Assembly (NCBI GenBank): GCA_016722045.1
Contig: JADKGY010000001.1
Coordinates: forward strand, 1,632,258 to 1,696,257
Length of the DNA stretch: 64,000 bases
Direction of reading: 5' to 3'
DNA from: Candidatus Opimibacter skivensis
Lineage (GTDB): Bacteria > Bacteroidota > Bacteroidia > Chitinophagales > Saprospiraceae
Below are positions 45,076 to 55,011 of the stretch, piece by piece. The stretch's first letter is position 1, and each line of letters opens with the position of its first letter. The translations under genes and the position numbers were made by a program. Under the pieces are notes generated by a model, which was not told the origin of the DNA, did not search any database, and saw nothing but the letters and a program-made list of their open reading frames with translations.

Positions 45076-48000
45076 TCACTGCACATGTATTTTCACTGTC
45101 GCCGAATTGGTCTGCAAATCGGAATCCGTGATTGTATATGTAAATGTATCATTCCCTGTAAAGCCAGTCATCGGGTTGTATGTAAAGCTTCCGTTTGCAT
45201 TTACGCTTACTGTGCCTCCCTGCGTACTCATGGCACTGAAAGCTGTGACACTGAGACCAGGAATGTTATCATCAAAATCATTTAGTAAAACTCCGGTACC
45301 CACCGGAACAGTCAATAAAGTATTTAATGTTGTAGCGTATACATCATTGACAGCTACAGGTGTGGATTTGAAAGAACCGGCTACGAATGTCACTTTGGGA
45401 TCATTGTTTAATACCATTTGAAGTGCGTTATAATCTGCCGTCTGGGCATTGTTGATCGTGGCTGTGAGTTTAATACGGTCATTAGGATCTGCAACTCCCG
45501 GAGTACCGTTATCAATTGTTATAGCATCCGTTAGTGTTGCAGTTGGAATACAATTCACTATTGACACAGCATACGTTGCTGTTTTCGGACATGGTCCATT
45601 GGTATTGTAGGTGATGGTGTAAGGTCCTCCGATAGTGCTGGCAGAGACATCAATCTGTCCATTAGATGTGTTGATGGTTAGTCCCGCAGTAGCACTGAAA
45701 ATGCCGCCGGGTGTCCCGTAAATGATGGGTAACGGATCTTCTATGCCTACATGGCAATAAGCCGGATTATTATAGGCGAAGTTGGGATTCTCAACAGGAT
45801 ATACAGTCAATATTGCATTTGCAGAAATATCATTTCCACATATATTGGTATACACTACGTGATATTGTTTTCCATTGTCTGCAGTGGCTACGTTAAACAT
45901 CAGTGAGGACATGGTAGCGCTCATGATATCATTAAAACTCATTCCATTGTTTACGCTTACCTGCCATTGCGCTGACGGTGTTGGATTACCTGTGGCAGCA
46001 GAAATAAATGTCACCGGTGCTCCGGGACATATGGACTGACTTAATGGATCCAGGGTTACTATGGGTATAGTCTGAACGGTAATGGTCGCATGAGATGCAA
46101 ATCCATCCACTACCGCATCAGCACCACCTATACCTCCCGTAGCACCAGCGTTGAATGTGGCCGTCGCCTGACCATTAGCCTGAATGGTAGCTTGAGCGCC
46201 ACTGATATTGCTACCTGCAGGTGTGGCATTGTTGAATATAATGGGCAGGCCAATCAGCCTGTCTATGTTAGCAAGCACATTGGTGCTGGCAGAATTAAGA
46301 ACGAAGCTAGCCGTCAGCCCGGTAGATGTATTCTGACAAATCGCATTTGATGCCGGTGTATGAAGCAATTGCAGATAAGGTGTGAATGCAGCTGTTCCAT
46401 TAATTACTGTCGCAGGACTGTTTGTTCCCCACCAGTTATTTTGAATATTGGTTATCGTGCCGGATACAAAACGCATTGCATTTGAAGATGTATTTGCATT
46501 TGCAGTATTAAGTGCGATTCGATTGAAATTTAATGTCAGTGATCCGCCGGCATTATAAATTCCTCCGCCTTCACCACCTCCACTATTGTCACTATTCGCA
46601 GTGTTGTTGATGATGATTGTTTTTTGAAGATTTATTGCTCCTCCTGTGATGTAATATCCGCCGCCATTATTTTTAGCATTGTTAGCCGCCACAGTCAGCA
46701 AGCCTGTGGTTTTACTCAGGTTGCCACCGATATTGGCAATACCACCACCGTTAACTGCTGTATTACCCAAGCCCGTGCTTCCAACGGTAATCGTATTGTT
46801 GAGATTCAACGTCCCTGCTGCGCGATAGATGCCACCGCCGTCTCCGCTACCATTGTTATCGCTATCGGCAATGTTACTGTTTAACGTAATTCCATCGAGT
46901 GTAGTCGTTCCGGTAGCTGTGCTTCTGATGAGTAAACCACCTCCGTTTACTGCAGCGGTATTGGTACCGATCGAAAGGTTAGTCAAATTAATATTTGCAT
47001 CCTCAATGCATACGCCGCCACCTTCGCGTGCTGTGTTTCCTGTAATGCTTCCTCCGGTAATGTTGATCGGCCCTGTATCTGCAAAAATTCCACCTCCGCC
47101 TGCGCCAGTACCCAGATCTGCATGATTACCTGAAATCGTCACATTCGTCAATGTTGTGGTAAGACTTGAACTTTGATAAATTCCGCCACCGATAGCGAAG
47201 TCACTAAAACCCGGATTGTTTTTTACTGTATTTCCGCTAATCGTTGTACCGGAAATATTGGTTGTCTGCATTAACAGAATGCAGAGACCGCCGCCGTAAG
47301 CGATTCCTGTATTGTTTGAAACAGACCCACCGGTTATCGTGACTGTACCTCCGTAGGTATGGCGTATATTGATCCCGCCACCATTACCTCCTAATCCACC
47401 GGTGCCGAGTGTAGTATTGTTTTGAATAGTACAATTGGTCAGCGTGACATTGTGGATGTCGGAAAAAAGATTCATTCCCCCACCCCACATCAATGCTTCA
47501 TTGTTGGAGATAGTACAATTGGTAAATGTGACCGTTCCGCGGGAGGCTGTATTTATGGGTATGTCACCAGGAAGCCCGGATATCCCACTGTCTATGTTGA
47601 CGCCGCCACCATAAGCAGTTGTGTGCTTGTTGTTTGAAATCACACAATCACTGAAGCTTATATTATTTCCCACACCGGTGAGAAAAATATCCACACCTGC
47701 ACCTGTGTAGGCAAAAGTCGGGTCGTTAAATGGAATTGTATTTTTTCCATAGCGGATGGTTACGCCTGTGATGCTCACTGTCAGGCCCATGTGTGTTCCA
47801 TCCTGGTTGATGCCTATCACTTTGTCTCCTATGCTGCCTGTGAATGCAGCGTCTGCAGCACCCTGAATGAAAGTATTAGATGATCCGTTACCGGTGATGG
47901 TCAGATTGTCATTGATATCGAGGTCGCCATTTGTGGCATCGGCATCATTCCCTACCCTGGTCAGTATGATAGGAACGCCATTGAGTGCGGCATTGAAAAA

Positions 48001-48255
48001 AATCACATCTGCTCCGGCTGTATTATTGGAAGCAATGATCGCTTCTCGAAGGCTGATGCCTGCACCACCGGGTGTGGCGATGAGATTGGCGATACTGCTT
48101 GTATTGCCATTTACTTCGTCTAAGGCTGTGTTGACAGTGATGTTAGCTGCCTGAAGTGTATTGATGAAAAAAGCGTGCAGTGCAAACATTATGAACAATG
48201 CCGAAGAGAGCCTCCGAAAGATCAACGACGGTTGTACATTCACTTTTATTTTCAT
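45076..48255 (-). CDS. Large secreted CSLREA-like beta-helix protein with C-terminal cadherin-like module (paralog c)
   Basis: 1059 residues. Signal peptide (RLSSALFIMFALHAFFINTLQA). Opens with the CSLREA-type motif ITVNTALDEVN ... SLREAIIASN, then about 550 residues of parallel beta-helix with repeated NNTxxxxGGGI rungs. A beta domain follows (TGLTASFVLNSAS), an Ig-like domain (PLSQSICPGAPVTFISAATG) and finally the DUF11-like plus VCBS/cadherin-like pair shared with the other paralogs, ending KIHVQ. No T9SS tail. Likely an exported adhesin or matrix protein. R1 copy 4 lies upstream, between it and the tail-fibre-like gene. Confidence 0.83.
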   Translation of the reverse strand: MKIKVNVQPSLIFRRLSSALFIMFALHAFFINTLQAANITVNTALDEVNGNTSSIANLIATPGGAGISLREAIIASNNTAGADVIFFNAALNGVPIILTRVGNDADATNGDLDINDNLTITGNGSSNTFIQGAADAAFTGSIGDKVIGINQDGTHMGLTVSITGVTIRYGKNTIPFNDPTFAYTGAGVDIFLTGVGNNISFSDCVISNNKHTTAYGGGVNIDSGISGLPGDIPINTASRGTVTFTNCTISNNEALMWGGGMNLFSDIHNVTLTNCTIQNNTTLGTGGLGGNGGGINIRHTYGGTVTITGGSVSNNTGIAYGGGLCILLMQTTNISGTTISGNTVKNNPGFSDFAIGGGIYQSSSLTTTLTNVTISGNHADLGTGAGGGGIFADTGPINITGGSITGNTAREGGGVCIEDANINLTNLSIGTNTAAVNGGGLLIRSTATGTTTLDGITLNSNIADSDNNGSGDGGGIYRAAGTLNLNNTITVGSTGLGNTAVNGGGIANIGGNLSKTTGLLTVAANNAKNNGGGYYITGGAINLQKTIIINNTANSDNSGGGEGGGIYNAGGSLTLNFNRIALNTANANTSSNAMRFVSGTITNIQNNWWGTNSPATVINGTAAFTPYLQLLHTPASNAICQNTSTGLTASFVLNSASTNVLANIDRLIGLPIIFNNATPAGSNISGAQATIQANGQATATFNAGATGGIGGADAVVDGFASHATITVQTIPIVTLDPLSQSICPGAPVTFISAATGNPTPSAQWQVSVNNGMSFNDIMSATMSSLMFNVATADNGKQYHVVYTNICGNDISANAILTVYPVENPNFAYNNPAYCHVGIEDPLPIIYGTPGGIFSATAGLTINTSNGQIDVSASTIGGPYTITYNTNGPCPKTATYAVSIVNCIPTATLTDAITIDNGTPGVADPNDRIKLTATINNAQTADYNALQMVLNNDPKVTFVAGSFKSTPVAVNDVYATTLNTLLTVPVGTGVLLNDFDDNIPGLSVTAFSAMSTQGGTVSVNANGSFTYNPMTGFTGNDTFTYTITDSDLQTNSATVKIHVQ

Positions 48256-48403
48256 TTTATTAAACTGATTCAGATTGATTTTATATTTTAATCAGTTGAT
48301 TATCGGGTTATTCATTTATTTGTTTATTTGCTCCTCGCCTTCTGCTCCTTGCTTTTTTTGACGATCACCCATCCTGTAGGTTCTGTTTGTGCAATTATCT
48401 GTT

Positions 48404-48519
48404 CGCAAATCAGAAATTTGCTGACGCCACGATACTGCTATGTTGCAGTACAGGCTCCGTTACAAACTACGCCGAACCGTGTTTATTTAAAAAATTGCCT
48501 TCGTCAATTTTTTACATGC
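48404..48519 (+). repeat. Three-hairpin intergenic repeat R1, copy 4
   Basis: Stem 1 GCAAAT/ATTTGC; stem 2 is broken by an insertion that forms its own hairpin (TACTGC/GCAGTA); the TTACAAACTACGCC and GAACCGT boxes are kept; stem 3 AAAAAATTGC/GTCAATTTTTT. Occupies most of the 314-bp gap. Confidence 0.72.
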
Positions 48520-48569
48520 TATTATGTACAAACTTATTTGTACGTTTTGGGCAATGACAAACATTGCCC

Positions 48570-49460
48570 CTACAGTAATCTCCAACGGTTTTGGCCGCCA
48601 TCATAAATAAAAACATTGGTGGACTCACCGCCGAGTTTCACCATATTGGAATTGTATTCCGTATGGATACGGTTTTGGATTTGCGTACTTCCATCCTCAT
48701 TGACGATGGTCATCGGTTGATTGCTCAGATTCACCAGCGTGAGGGTCTGGCCGTCTACGCCTCCGCTGAAAGCCACGAGATTGTATGGACCTCCTGCAGA
48801 AGTGATACGGATGAATGATTTTCCGCTTGCATCGATCGTGACATTACCACCTCCTACCTGAACATCTGTTCTCGTCATGATGGATGTACCTGTTGCTGCA
48901 GTACCCCAGTTGAGGATAGCACTATTCCCATCAACGGATTCGACTTTGAGGACTTTGTTTTCTGATGGTGCTACATCAGGTAAAACATAATTGATGTTAG
49001 CAGATTGTGGTTGTGCTTTGAATGAGGTGTAATTCGTACCTGCACTACTTGGTTCAAGAAGACGTAGTTCTGCAGGATTGTTATTAGTATTTCCTAATGC
49101 AAGTGTTGTATTGTTAGTGGTCTGCACACCGGATGCGATATCACTTCCTTTGATCGGACCTGCGATAAGCAGCACCCATGAAGGTGTTTGAGGTGTACCA
49201 CCGTTGTAATAAAATCCGGAAGCGCCATCCATTTGATATACGATCAGACCTGTAGCCGGATTGGCGATTGATCCTCGGTCTGATGCCGACATTCTTGGCA
49301 CCAGGAGTCCTTTATCTGTACTCTTTACATCGAGCATAGCTGAGGCGTCAGGTGTAGCACCGCTATTGCTGATGGAAATAGACTGTGCGAAAGAAGTCAT
49401 GCTTACAAATACGGAGCTGACAAGCAGTAGCAGTTTAGAGATGGTGATGAAATTTTTCAT
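48570..49460 (-). CDS. Secreted tail-fibre-like surface protein, paralog of 17100-18110
   Basis: 296 residues from the ATG at 49460 (signal peptide MKNFITISKLLLLVSSVFVS; the longer frame to 49568 overlaps the gene upstream). Opening domain SAMLDVKSTDKGLLVPRMS ... GLIVYQMDGASGFYYNGG is the same as in the protein at 17100-18110. The rest is a beta-rich fibre domain with VTIDASGKSFIRITSAGG and a C-terminal VFIYDGGQNRWRLL knob. No T9SS tail. 71 nt downstream of paralog d on the same strand, so likely co-transcribed with it. Confidence 0.8.
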   Translation of the reverse strand: MKNFITISKLLLLVSSVFVSMTSFAQSISISNSGATPDASAMLDVKSTDKGLLVPRMSASDRGSIANPATGLIVYQMDGASGFYYNGGTPQTPSWVLLIAGPIKGSDIASGVQTTNNTTLALGNTNNNPAELRLLEPSSAGTNYTSFKAQPQSANINYVLPDVAPSENKVLKVESVDGNSAILNWGTAATGTSIMTRTDVQVGGGNVTIDASGKSFIRITSAGGPYNLVAFSGGVDGQTLTLVNLSNQPMTIVNEDGSTQIQNRIHTEYNSNMVKLGGESTNVFIYDGGQNRWRLL

Positions 49461-49531
49461 ACAAGAAATGTTTTTTAGGTTAAACTGACTGTGGTGTTTA
49501 TTCTTCTCATGATGTTCAATAAATGAATTGA

Positions 49532-52480
49532 TTATGGTGATACAATCGGATTTGCCGGAATAGCGCATGTCGCTCCAAATGTAAATACGCCTGTGCCTGA
49601 TTGTGAAGTAAGGCCTGGTACAGGGGTATTGGTGTTTGCACTCCAGTTGGCGGCAACAGTTCCTCCACCACCCTGCAGCAGAATTTCATGTCCTGCTGTT
49701 GCAGAACGAGCCTGGAAATTACCGATCGCGCCTGCAGCAGCGGTGGTTGTATTATTCGCTACGTTAGCACAAACTTTATTAGTATTTACACTTCCTGAAT
49801 TACCTGCTAAAGCATGAATGACATAAAATCCTAAGGCTGTCACACTTGCTGTGTTGCCTGTAATTGTTGCATCAAGCCTGCCTGTCCCCAATTGACAAGT
49901 TACATCTATGCCGTAATCATCTCCGCCCGTGACAGTGTTGTTTTTGATTTCAACTTTGCTATTTCCATTGCCCTGGCTGAAGACACGAATACCCGCTCCG
50001 CTACCGCCGTTGTTGACCACAGTATTACTATTTATTCTTCCTTCAAATGTTGCACTTGGGAAAGCAAAGATGTTGACGATATTAATTCCCTTTCCTTTGA
50101 TCATTGGATTGTTGACGATATTGAATTTCATATTCGCTGTATTATTGACATCGAGGTCAATCGCTGCAGCTAGTCCGGTACCGGGATCAAATGTTGATGT
50201 TTGGATATCCACGTCGCTGACAGAAGTCCCTTCGGTGATGACCTGCAAACCATTTGTTTTTGGTTGGATGAATGTGGAAGCGATGACATCAATAGTCGTA
50301 TTGCTGGCTCCGAAACTGCTGATTTCAAGACCGTCTGCACCTAATGGTTGTGTTTGGTTCATACCGAATGTTGAGGCATTGACTGTCAGCGCCATTGTTT
50401 TACTTGTATTGTAGATCACAGCTGCACGTTCTGCGGGAACTGTGAGTGAACTGTTGGTGATGGCGCATGTCCCGAAAAGATTAAGGGCATAGAAATCTGC
50501 TTCTTCGGTCTGGCCACCGGCGCCACCATTAATAATCGTGCTGCCATTAAGAGTAAAACCATTCACCTCTCTTAAGTTAATGCCCTGTTGGGCAGTACCA
50601 TTGATATCTGTATTGTCAAGTGTGGCATTGGTCACTGTATTTAGATAGATGGCGGCATTACAACCAGAATTATCGGCTGCACCACATGGAGCTCCATCTG
50701 TAGTATTGGCGTTGGTAAATGTGATATTCTTCAAAGAAAGATTTAGGGTGCTGGTCGCTGAGACACCTCTGTTTGTTATATTCTGGATCGTACCTCCTGA
50801 TCCGTTTGTGGTTCCGGTTCCTGTGACAGACAAACCTCCGCTAGCACCAGTGGTGTTGAGGACAATACCATTAGCAGCGCCATTGGCAGAGATGCTTAGG
50901 AAATTCAGGTTAGAGGCTCCTATCGTTGTATTGGCAACATTTAAAGCTGTTCCTGTTGTACTTGTGATTGTATTTGTAGTGCCGGTGACATTTACTGTTC
51001 CTCCACCTGTCGCAGAATATCCACCGCCGCTTGTGGTGTTAATGACAAGTCCGCCTGCAGTGAAATTGATCGTAGTACCTGTATTAGAGGTAAAGGTGAC
51101 AGCTCCATTTGCCGCAGTAGTCAGGGTCTTGCTGGCACCGTTGAAGGATATAGTACCGCTGGTATTGGCATTAGCGAATATACCTGTCGCTCCGGTAGCT
51201 GTATTTGTCAGGTTGCCATCCAGGGATATAAGGCCGGTGGCGTGTGTTTGAATATCGACCAGGCGACCACTGCTTGTGCCGGTCTTAGAAAGCGTTCCGT
51301 TATAATCCACTGCAGCTGTGCCACCACTGATGAGGAAAGCTGCGCCACTCGGATTGCTGATGGCACCGGTGCCTCCGACGAATGATCCTGTGCAGCTTCC
51401 GGAAAGGTTGATGCCATTCACTCCGCCGCTTGAAGAAATGCTGCTGAACGTAACCGCTAACACGCCACCATTGCCCACTTTGATGCCACCTCCACTTGTA
51501 TTGTTGATGGCTACTTCGCTGATGGTAAGGGTCCCTACAGTAGCTGCAGCAAGGTTTTCCATTCCAAAATCGGAGCAACTGCCTACATCGAAGCCTCTCA
51601 GAATATTATTTTGGGCTACCCCAACTCCATCACCCGCTGCATTTGTAATGATAGGACGCAAGCCATTGATGTTTGGTAATGTTTTACTATTAGGCGCCAG
51701 AGAGAAAGGGAGAACATTTGCAAGATTGGCTCCTCCTGTGTGACCTTCTCCAAAAAGGCGTTCACCATTTTGCAATACGATCCCTGCGGTGTAATCTGTA
51801 CCTGTCTGTTCAATATAGACTACATCGGCTGCGGCGGCAGAACCTGCATTGAAAGCAGCCAATGAATTGAAGGGTGTCCCCAGACGGCCATCGCCTGCCG
51901 GTGCGCTATTGTCGATAAACCAAATCAGATTAGACACAGTAAAGGTCACTGTGGCTGTACTTGTCGCTACTACACCTGGCACGTGATTACCATCATTGAG
52001 TGTATAGACGTATGTATCCGTCCCAGTAAATCCTGCAGGTGGGGTGTACGTGAAGCTTCCATCTGCTGCGATCATCACTGATCCACTCTGAGTCGTGGCA
52101 AAGGTGCCCGCAGTGACTGTAGCTAAAGCAAGATTGTCATCAAAATCATTGGCTTTCAGACCTGCTCCTACAGGGACATTCAAGCCTACATTGCCTGTAG
52201 AGGCATAAGCATCATCCAATGCGAGAGGCGATGTTCTGAAAGAACCAGGTACCAGTGTGGTTCTTGGATCCGGGACCGCATTGAGCTGCACGTTGGTAGC
52301 AGGAGAGCCACCCGTGTTTTGGATGGTCACTTTGTACCGAATACGGTCATTGGGATCGGCTGATAAAGGCGTACCATTATCAATGCTGATAGAATCTACT
52401 TGTGTAGGGGCGGGAATAGTCTGGGCTGAGGTAAATGTTCTTAATGTGAGCAGGCAGACTAGGATTAAAATGAATCTCAT
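49532..52480 (-). CDS. Large secreted beta-helix protein with N-terminal cadherin-like module (paralog d)
   Basis: 982 residues from the ATG at 52480 (MRFILILVCLLTLRTFTSAQ; a TTG two codons earlier is possible). Same order as paralog a: signal peptide, DUF11-like module (SIDNGTPLSADPNDRIRYKV), VCBS/cadherin-like module (GFTGTDTYVYTLNDGNH), then IWFIDNSAPAGDGRLGTPF opening a long parallel beta-helix. Ends at PANPIVSP without a T9SS tail. First gene of the 24-kb minus-strand surface cluster. Confidence 0.83.
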   Translation of the reverse strand: MRFILILVCLLTLRTFTSAQTIPAPTQVDSISIDNGTPLSADPNDRIRYKVTIQNTGGSPATNVQLNAVPDPRTTLVPGSFRTSPLALDDAYASTGNVGLNVPVGAGLKANDFDDNLALATVTAGTFATTQSGSVMIAADGSFTYTPPAGFTGTDTYVYTLNDGNHVPGVVATSTATVTFTVSNLIWFIDNSAPAGDGRLGTPFNSLAAFNAGSAAAADVVYIEQTGTDYTAGIVLQNGERLFGEGHTGGANLANVLPFSLAPNSKTLPNINGLRPIITNAAGDGVGVAQNNILRGFDVGSCSDFGMENLAAATVGTLTISEVAINNTSGGGIKVGNGGVLAVTFSSISSSGGVNGINLSGSCTGSFVGGTGAISNPSGAAFLISGGTAAVDYNGTLSKTGTSSGRLVDIQTHATGLISLDGNLTNTATGATGIFANANTSGTISFNGASKTLTTAANGAVTFTSNTGTTINFTAGGLVINTTSGGGYSATGGGTVNVTGTTNTITSTTGTALNVANTTIGASNLNFLSISANGAANGIVLNTTGASGGLSVTGTGTTNGSGGTIQNITNRGVSATSTLNLSLKNITFTNANTTDGAPCGAADNSGCNAAIYLNTVTNATLDNTDINGTAQQGINLREVNGFTLNGSTIINGGAGGQTEEADFYALNLFGTCAITNSSLTVPAERAAVIYNTSKTMALTVNASTFGMNQTQPLGADGLEISSFGASNTTIDVIASTFIQPKTNGLQVITEGTSVSDVDIQTSTFDPGTGLAAAIDLDVNNTANMKFNIVNNPMIKGKGINIVNIFAFPSATFEGRINSNTVVNNGGSGAGIRVFSQGNGNSKVEIKNNTVTGGDDYGIDVTCQLGTGRLDATITGNTASVTALGFYVIHALAGNSGSVNTNKVCANVANNTTTAAAGAIGNFQARSATAGHEILLQGGGGTVAANWSANTNTPVPGLTSQSGTGVFTFGATCAIPANPIVSP

Positions 52481-52668
52481 AATCAATTAGATTGGTGTAC
52501 GTGATTAAGTAAAATTAACTCTCAAATGTATTTTCTCCGTTCGTATCCGGGGCCAAAATCCGGTTTAACAAAATGAAACCTTTCAGTCCGAGTTCAGAAT
52601 TGTCAGCATAAAGGATATATAATATGGACTATAAATAAGATGCTAAAGATATCCTTTTCTCCAGTTTT

Positions 52669-52692
52669 CATCTAACCAAAAATGGTTAGATG
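52669..52692. promoter_or_regulatory. 10-bp stem-loop between divergent genes
   Basis: CATCTAACCA-AAAA-TGGTTAGATG. Lies in the 295-bp divergent promoter region of paralog d and the GNAT gene; operator or leader hairpin is possible. Confidence 0.4.
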
Positions 52693-52775
52693 CTTAGCCA
52701 CGTATTATTAAAAAAATATTAGATTTTGCAGATGACAATTTTTTAGTAACCTCGTGTTGGAAATATTGCAAAAAA

Positions 52776-53270
52776 ATGAACACTGAATCGACTCCTCACC
52801 TCCTCACATTTCGACGGGCTACTTCAAGTGATGAGCCTTTATTGAAAGAGATATATGCCAGCACCCGTGAAGAGGAGATGGCGTTGCTGGATCAATGGCC
52901 TGAGGATTCAAAAAATAGCTTCCTCGAACATCAGTTCACGGCGCAGCATACTTACTATATGCATCAATTCAAGGAAGCTGAATTCCTGATTATTCTGCAT
53001 GATGAGGTTCCTGCCGGCAGATTGTATATAGATCGTCGACCGGACACCATCCACATGGTTGATATTACTTTACTTCCTCCGTATAGAGGAAAAGGGTATG
53101 GAGAATTTCTGATCCGGCAACTTTTTGATGAGGCTGCCCTTACAGGAAAGGCTGTAAGTATATACGTAGAAAGGCAGAACAGGGCATTACATTTATACGA
53201 GAGAATGGGATTCCAGGTCATTGATGACAGCAATCAGGTATTTCTGCTTATGAATTACAAACCCACTTGA
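52776..53270 (+). CDS. GNAT family N-acetyltransferase
   Basis: Transfers an acetyl group from acetyl-CoA to an amine; substrate unknown. 164 residues. Motif A LPPYRGKGYGEFLIRQL with the R/Q-x-x-G-x-G/A loop at 104-109, preceded by the MVDITLLP strand; motif B end ALHLYERMGFQV. Typical length. ATG at 52776 after an A-rich leader. Its TGA is followed without a gap by a DUF6916-like pseudogene. Confidence 0.93.
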   Translation: MNTESTPHLLTFRRATSSDEPLLKEIYASTREEEMALLDQWPEDSKNSFLEHQFTAQHTYYMHQFKEAEFLIILHDEVPAGRLYIDRRPDTIHMVDITLLPPYRGKGYGEFLIRQLFDEAALTGKAVSIYVERQNRALHLYERMGFQVIDDSNQVFLLMNYKPT

Positions 53271-53519
53271 AATTTTACATTTTATTATCATACGGATTAC
53301 ACACTTCCTGCTGAGCTTATAGAATTGGAAAAGATAAAAACGGAAACCCCTATAGATCGTCAGCCTTTTAGAATTGTTTTTAGTACAGAGCAAAAAAATG
53401 AATATTTTAAACAAGGTATTTGTATATTGCAGCATCCGAAAAAAGGTGATATATATCTTTTTTTGTGACCTTTAGGCTTAGATGAAACGGGGATGCGGTA
53501 TGAAGCCTTAATTTCTTGA
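53271..53519 (+). pseudogene. DUF6916-like pseudogene, 5'-truncated with internal TGA
   Basis: Reading from 53271 gives a sequence clearly related to the intact protein at 55938-56246: YTLPAELIELEK (versus ITLPAELINVTE), IDRQPFRIVFSTEQKNEYFK (versus VDRKPFSILFRTAQKTEYFR), GICILQHPKKGDIYLFL, then an in-frame TGA at 53466-53468, then PLGLDETGMRYEALIS and a final stop at 53517-53519. No start codon; the homology begins right after the GNAT stop. The intact copy lies 2.7 kb downstream, beyond the first collar triplet, so this is probably the relic partner of that first triplet. Confidence 0.85.
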
Positions 53520-53946
53520 TATTATTATTTTTAATTCTTCCGTCAGGGATCACGGGAGTTCGGGATAGCCGAGATGTTTTTTTATTTTTATTGCATACAC
53601 TTAATACTAAACAGAAGGGATTTTTTTTGCTGGATGTTCGCGCAATGGCAGACCTTTTTTTTACTGCCAATACGTGAAATGTTTGGAATAACTCAAAAGT
53701 GGAGTTGACGCCAACTGCTAATTTCTTTAAGAATAATTTTCTATAAAAATGATTGTGCTCCCTACTCAGATTGATAAAGTCAACTGATGATGATATCGGT
53801 GACATAAGCTTTCCGCTGCCCCTATCGACAAGTAAGGATGAAGGAATATTGAAGGAAAATTTTTCTATAGAATATTGTTATACCTGCACCACGTTGAATT
53901 CGTGATATTATTTTTTTTATTTCTTAATCTTTAAATTCTAATTATT
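53520..53946. other. 427-bp gap before the first collar gene
   Basis: AT-rich. No homology to the Tat-signal protein at 56291 could be seen in any frame. The A/T-rich leader ATTTCTTAATCTTTAAATTC just before 53947 probably holds the collar promoter. Confidence 0.5.
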
Positions 53947-54468
53947 ATGGGTACACCATTTATCGGTGAGATTAAAATCATTAGTTGGAATTTTGCTCCG
54001 AAAGGCTGGGCCTTTTGTAATGGGCAATTGCTACCGATTAATCAGAACCAGGCCCTTTTCTCTATTATGGGGACAACCTATGGTGGGGATGGGCGAACAA
54101 CCTTTGCACTACCCGACCTCAGAAACCGGGTTCCTATCCACACAGGGTCAGAATTCATACTTGGCCAGGCTGTCGGAGAGGATGCGCATACCTTAAGTAT
54201 TAATGAAATGCCTGCTCATTACCATATGGTTCAGGCATCTGCACCTACCGCCAGCGGTACGAATGTGAATATTGCTCAGGGTAATTACTTATCCAATAGT
54301 GCGCCTGCGGAAATCTATAATAGCGGTGCGGGGGCTCCACAACTCACTGCTTTGGCGAGTGCAAGCATCTCCAACTACGGGGGAAGCCAGGCTCATAATA
54401 ATCTGCAACCGTACCTGGTGCTCAATTTTGTTGTTGCACTCCAGGGAATATTCCCATCTCCAAACTAA
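53947..54468 (+). CDS. Phage tail collar domain protein (MdpB-like), type A copy 1
   Basis: 173 residues, no signal peptide. Tail-collar fold: an N-terminal FIGEIKIISWNFAPKGWAFC strand-loop, GQLLPINQNQALFSIMG, the hallmark GTTYGGDGRTTFALPDLRNR (62-81), a His-containing MPAHYHM segment and a C-terminal GGSQAHNNLQPYLVLNFVVA end. Such proteins are phage fibre collars or the microcystin-dependent protein family; here no phage genes are near. First of three tandem genes; 28 nt to the next. Closest relative in the window is the gene at 56992. Confidence 0.9.
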   Translation: MGTPFIGEIKIISWNFAPKGWAFCNGQLLPINQNQALFSIMGTTYGGDGRTTFALPDLRNRVPIHTGSEFILGQAVGEDAHTLSINEMPAHYHMVQASAPTASGTNVNIAQGNYLSNSAPAEIYNSGAGAPQLTALASASISNYGGSQAHNNLQPYLVLNFVVALQGIFPSPN

Positions 54469-54496
54469 TTTCTCAACTTAAAAAAAATCAACAACC

Positions 54497-55000
54497 ATGT
54501 CAAATCCATATGTAGGAGAAATCCGGATGTTTGGTGGAAATTTCGCACCTCTCGGATGGCAATTTTGTAACGGGGCGCTCCTCCCGATATCCGAAAATGA
54601 AGTATTATTTAATCTCATAGGCACGACCTACGGAGGTGATGGGCAGGAGACCTTTGCTGTACCTGACCTTCGGGGAAGGATACCTATGCATGTAGGAAGT
54701 AACCATGTGAGCCTTGGTGAAATGGCAGGAACAGAATCTGTCACGCTCAATGCAAATTCTACACCGACGCATAATCATGGGTTCCAGGCGTATAATGGCG
54801 TGGCGAATACGCCGAATGCCGGAAATAATCTTTTCGGGCTTGCCTCACAGGTAACTATGTTTTACGCGGATACTCCTTCAAGGCCAATGAATGCTGCATC
54901 GGTCACTAATACTGGTGGTAGTCAGCCTCATGACAACATGATGCCCTATCAGTGCGTAAGCTTTATTATTTCATTATTCGGCATTTTTCCTAACCAATAA
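54497..55000 (+). CDS. Phage tail collar domain protein (MdpB-like), type B copy 1
   Basis: 167 residues. PYVGEIRMFGGNFAPLGW, GALLPISENEVLFNLIG, GTTYGGDGQETFAVPDLRGR, TPTHNHGF and GGSQPHDNMMPYQCVSFIIS. Type B is marked by SENEVLFNL and by the C-terminal CVSFIISLFGIFP. Paralog of 57547-58047. No signal peptide; 11 nt from the type C gene, so co-transcribed. Confidence 0.9.
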   Translation: MSNPYVGEIRMFGGNFAPLGWQFCNGALLPISENEVLFNLIGTTYGGDGQETFAVPDLRGRIPMHVGSNHVSLGEMAGTESVTLNANSTPTHNHGFQAYNGVANTPNAGNNLFGLASQVTMFYADTPSRPMNAASVTNTGGSQPHDNMMPYQCVSFIISLFGIFPNQ

Positions 55001-55011
55001 AAAATCAAACC

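Noticed and set aside
28413..52480. Many plus-strand open frames of 60-215 residues opposite the surface-protein genes
   Set aside because: Shadow frames of Thr/Gly/Asn-rich repeats; Val/Pro/Thr-rich translations with no independent features.
53407..53805. 132-residue minus-strand open frame
   Set aside because: Overlaps the DUF6916-like pseudogene, whose plus-strand homology is clear; Lys/Phe-rich from AT-rich DNA.
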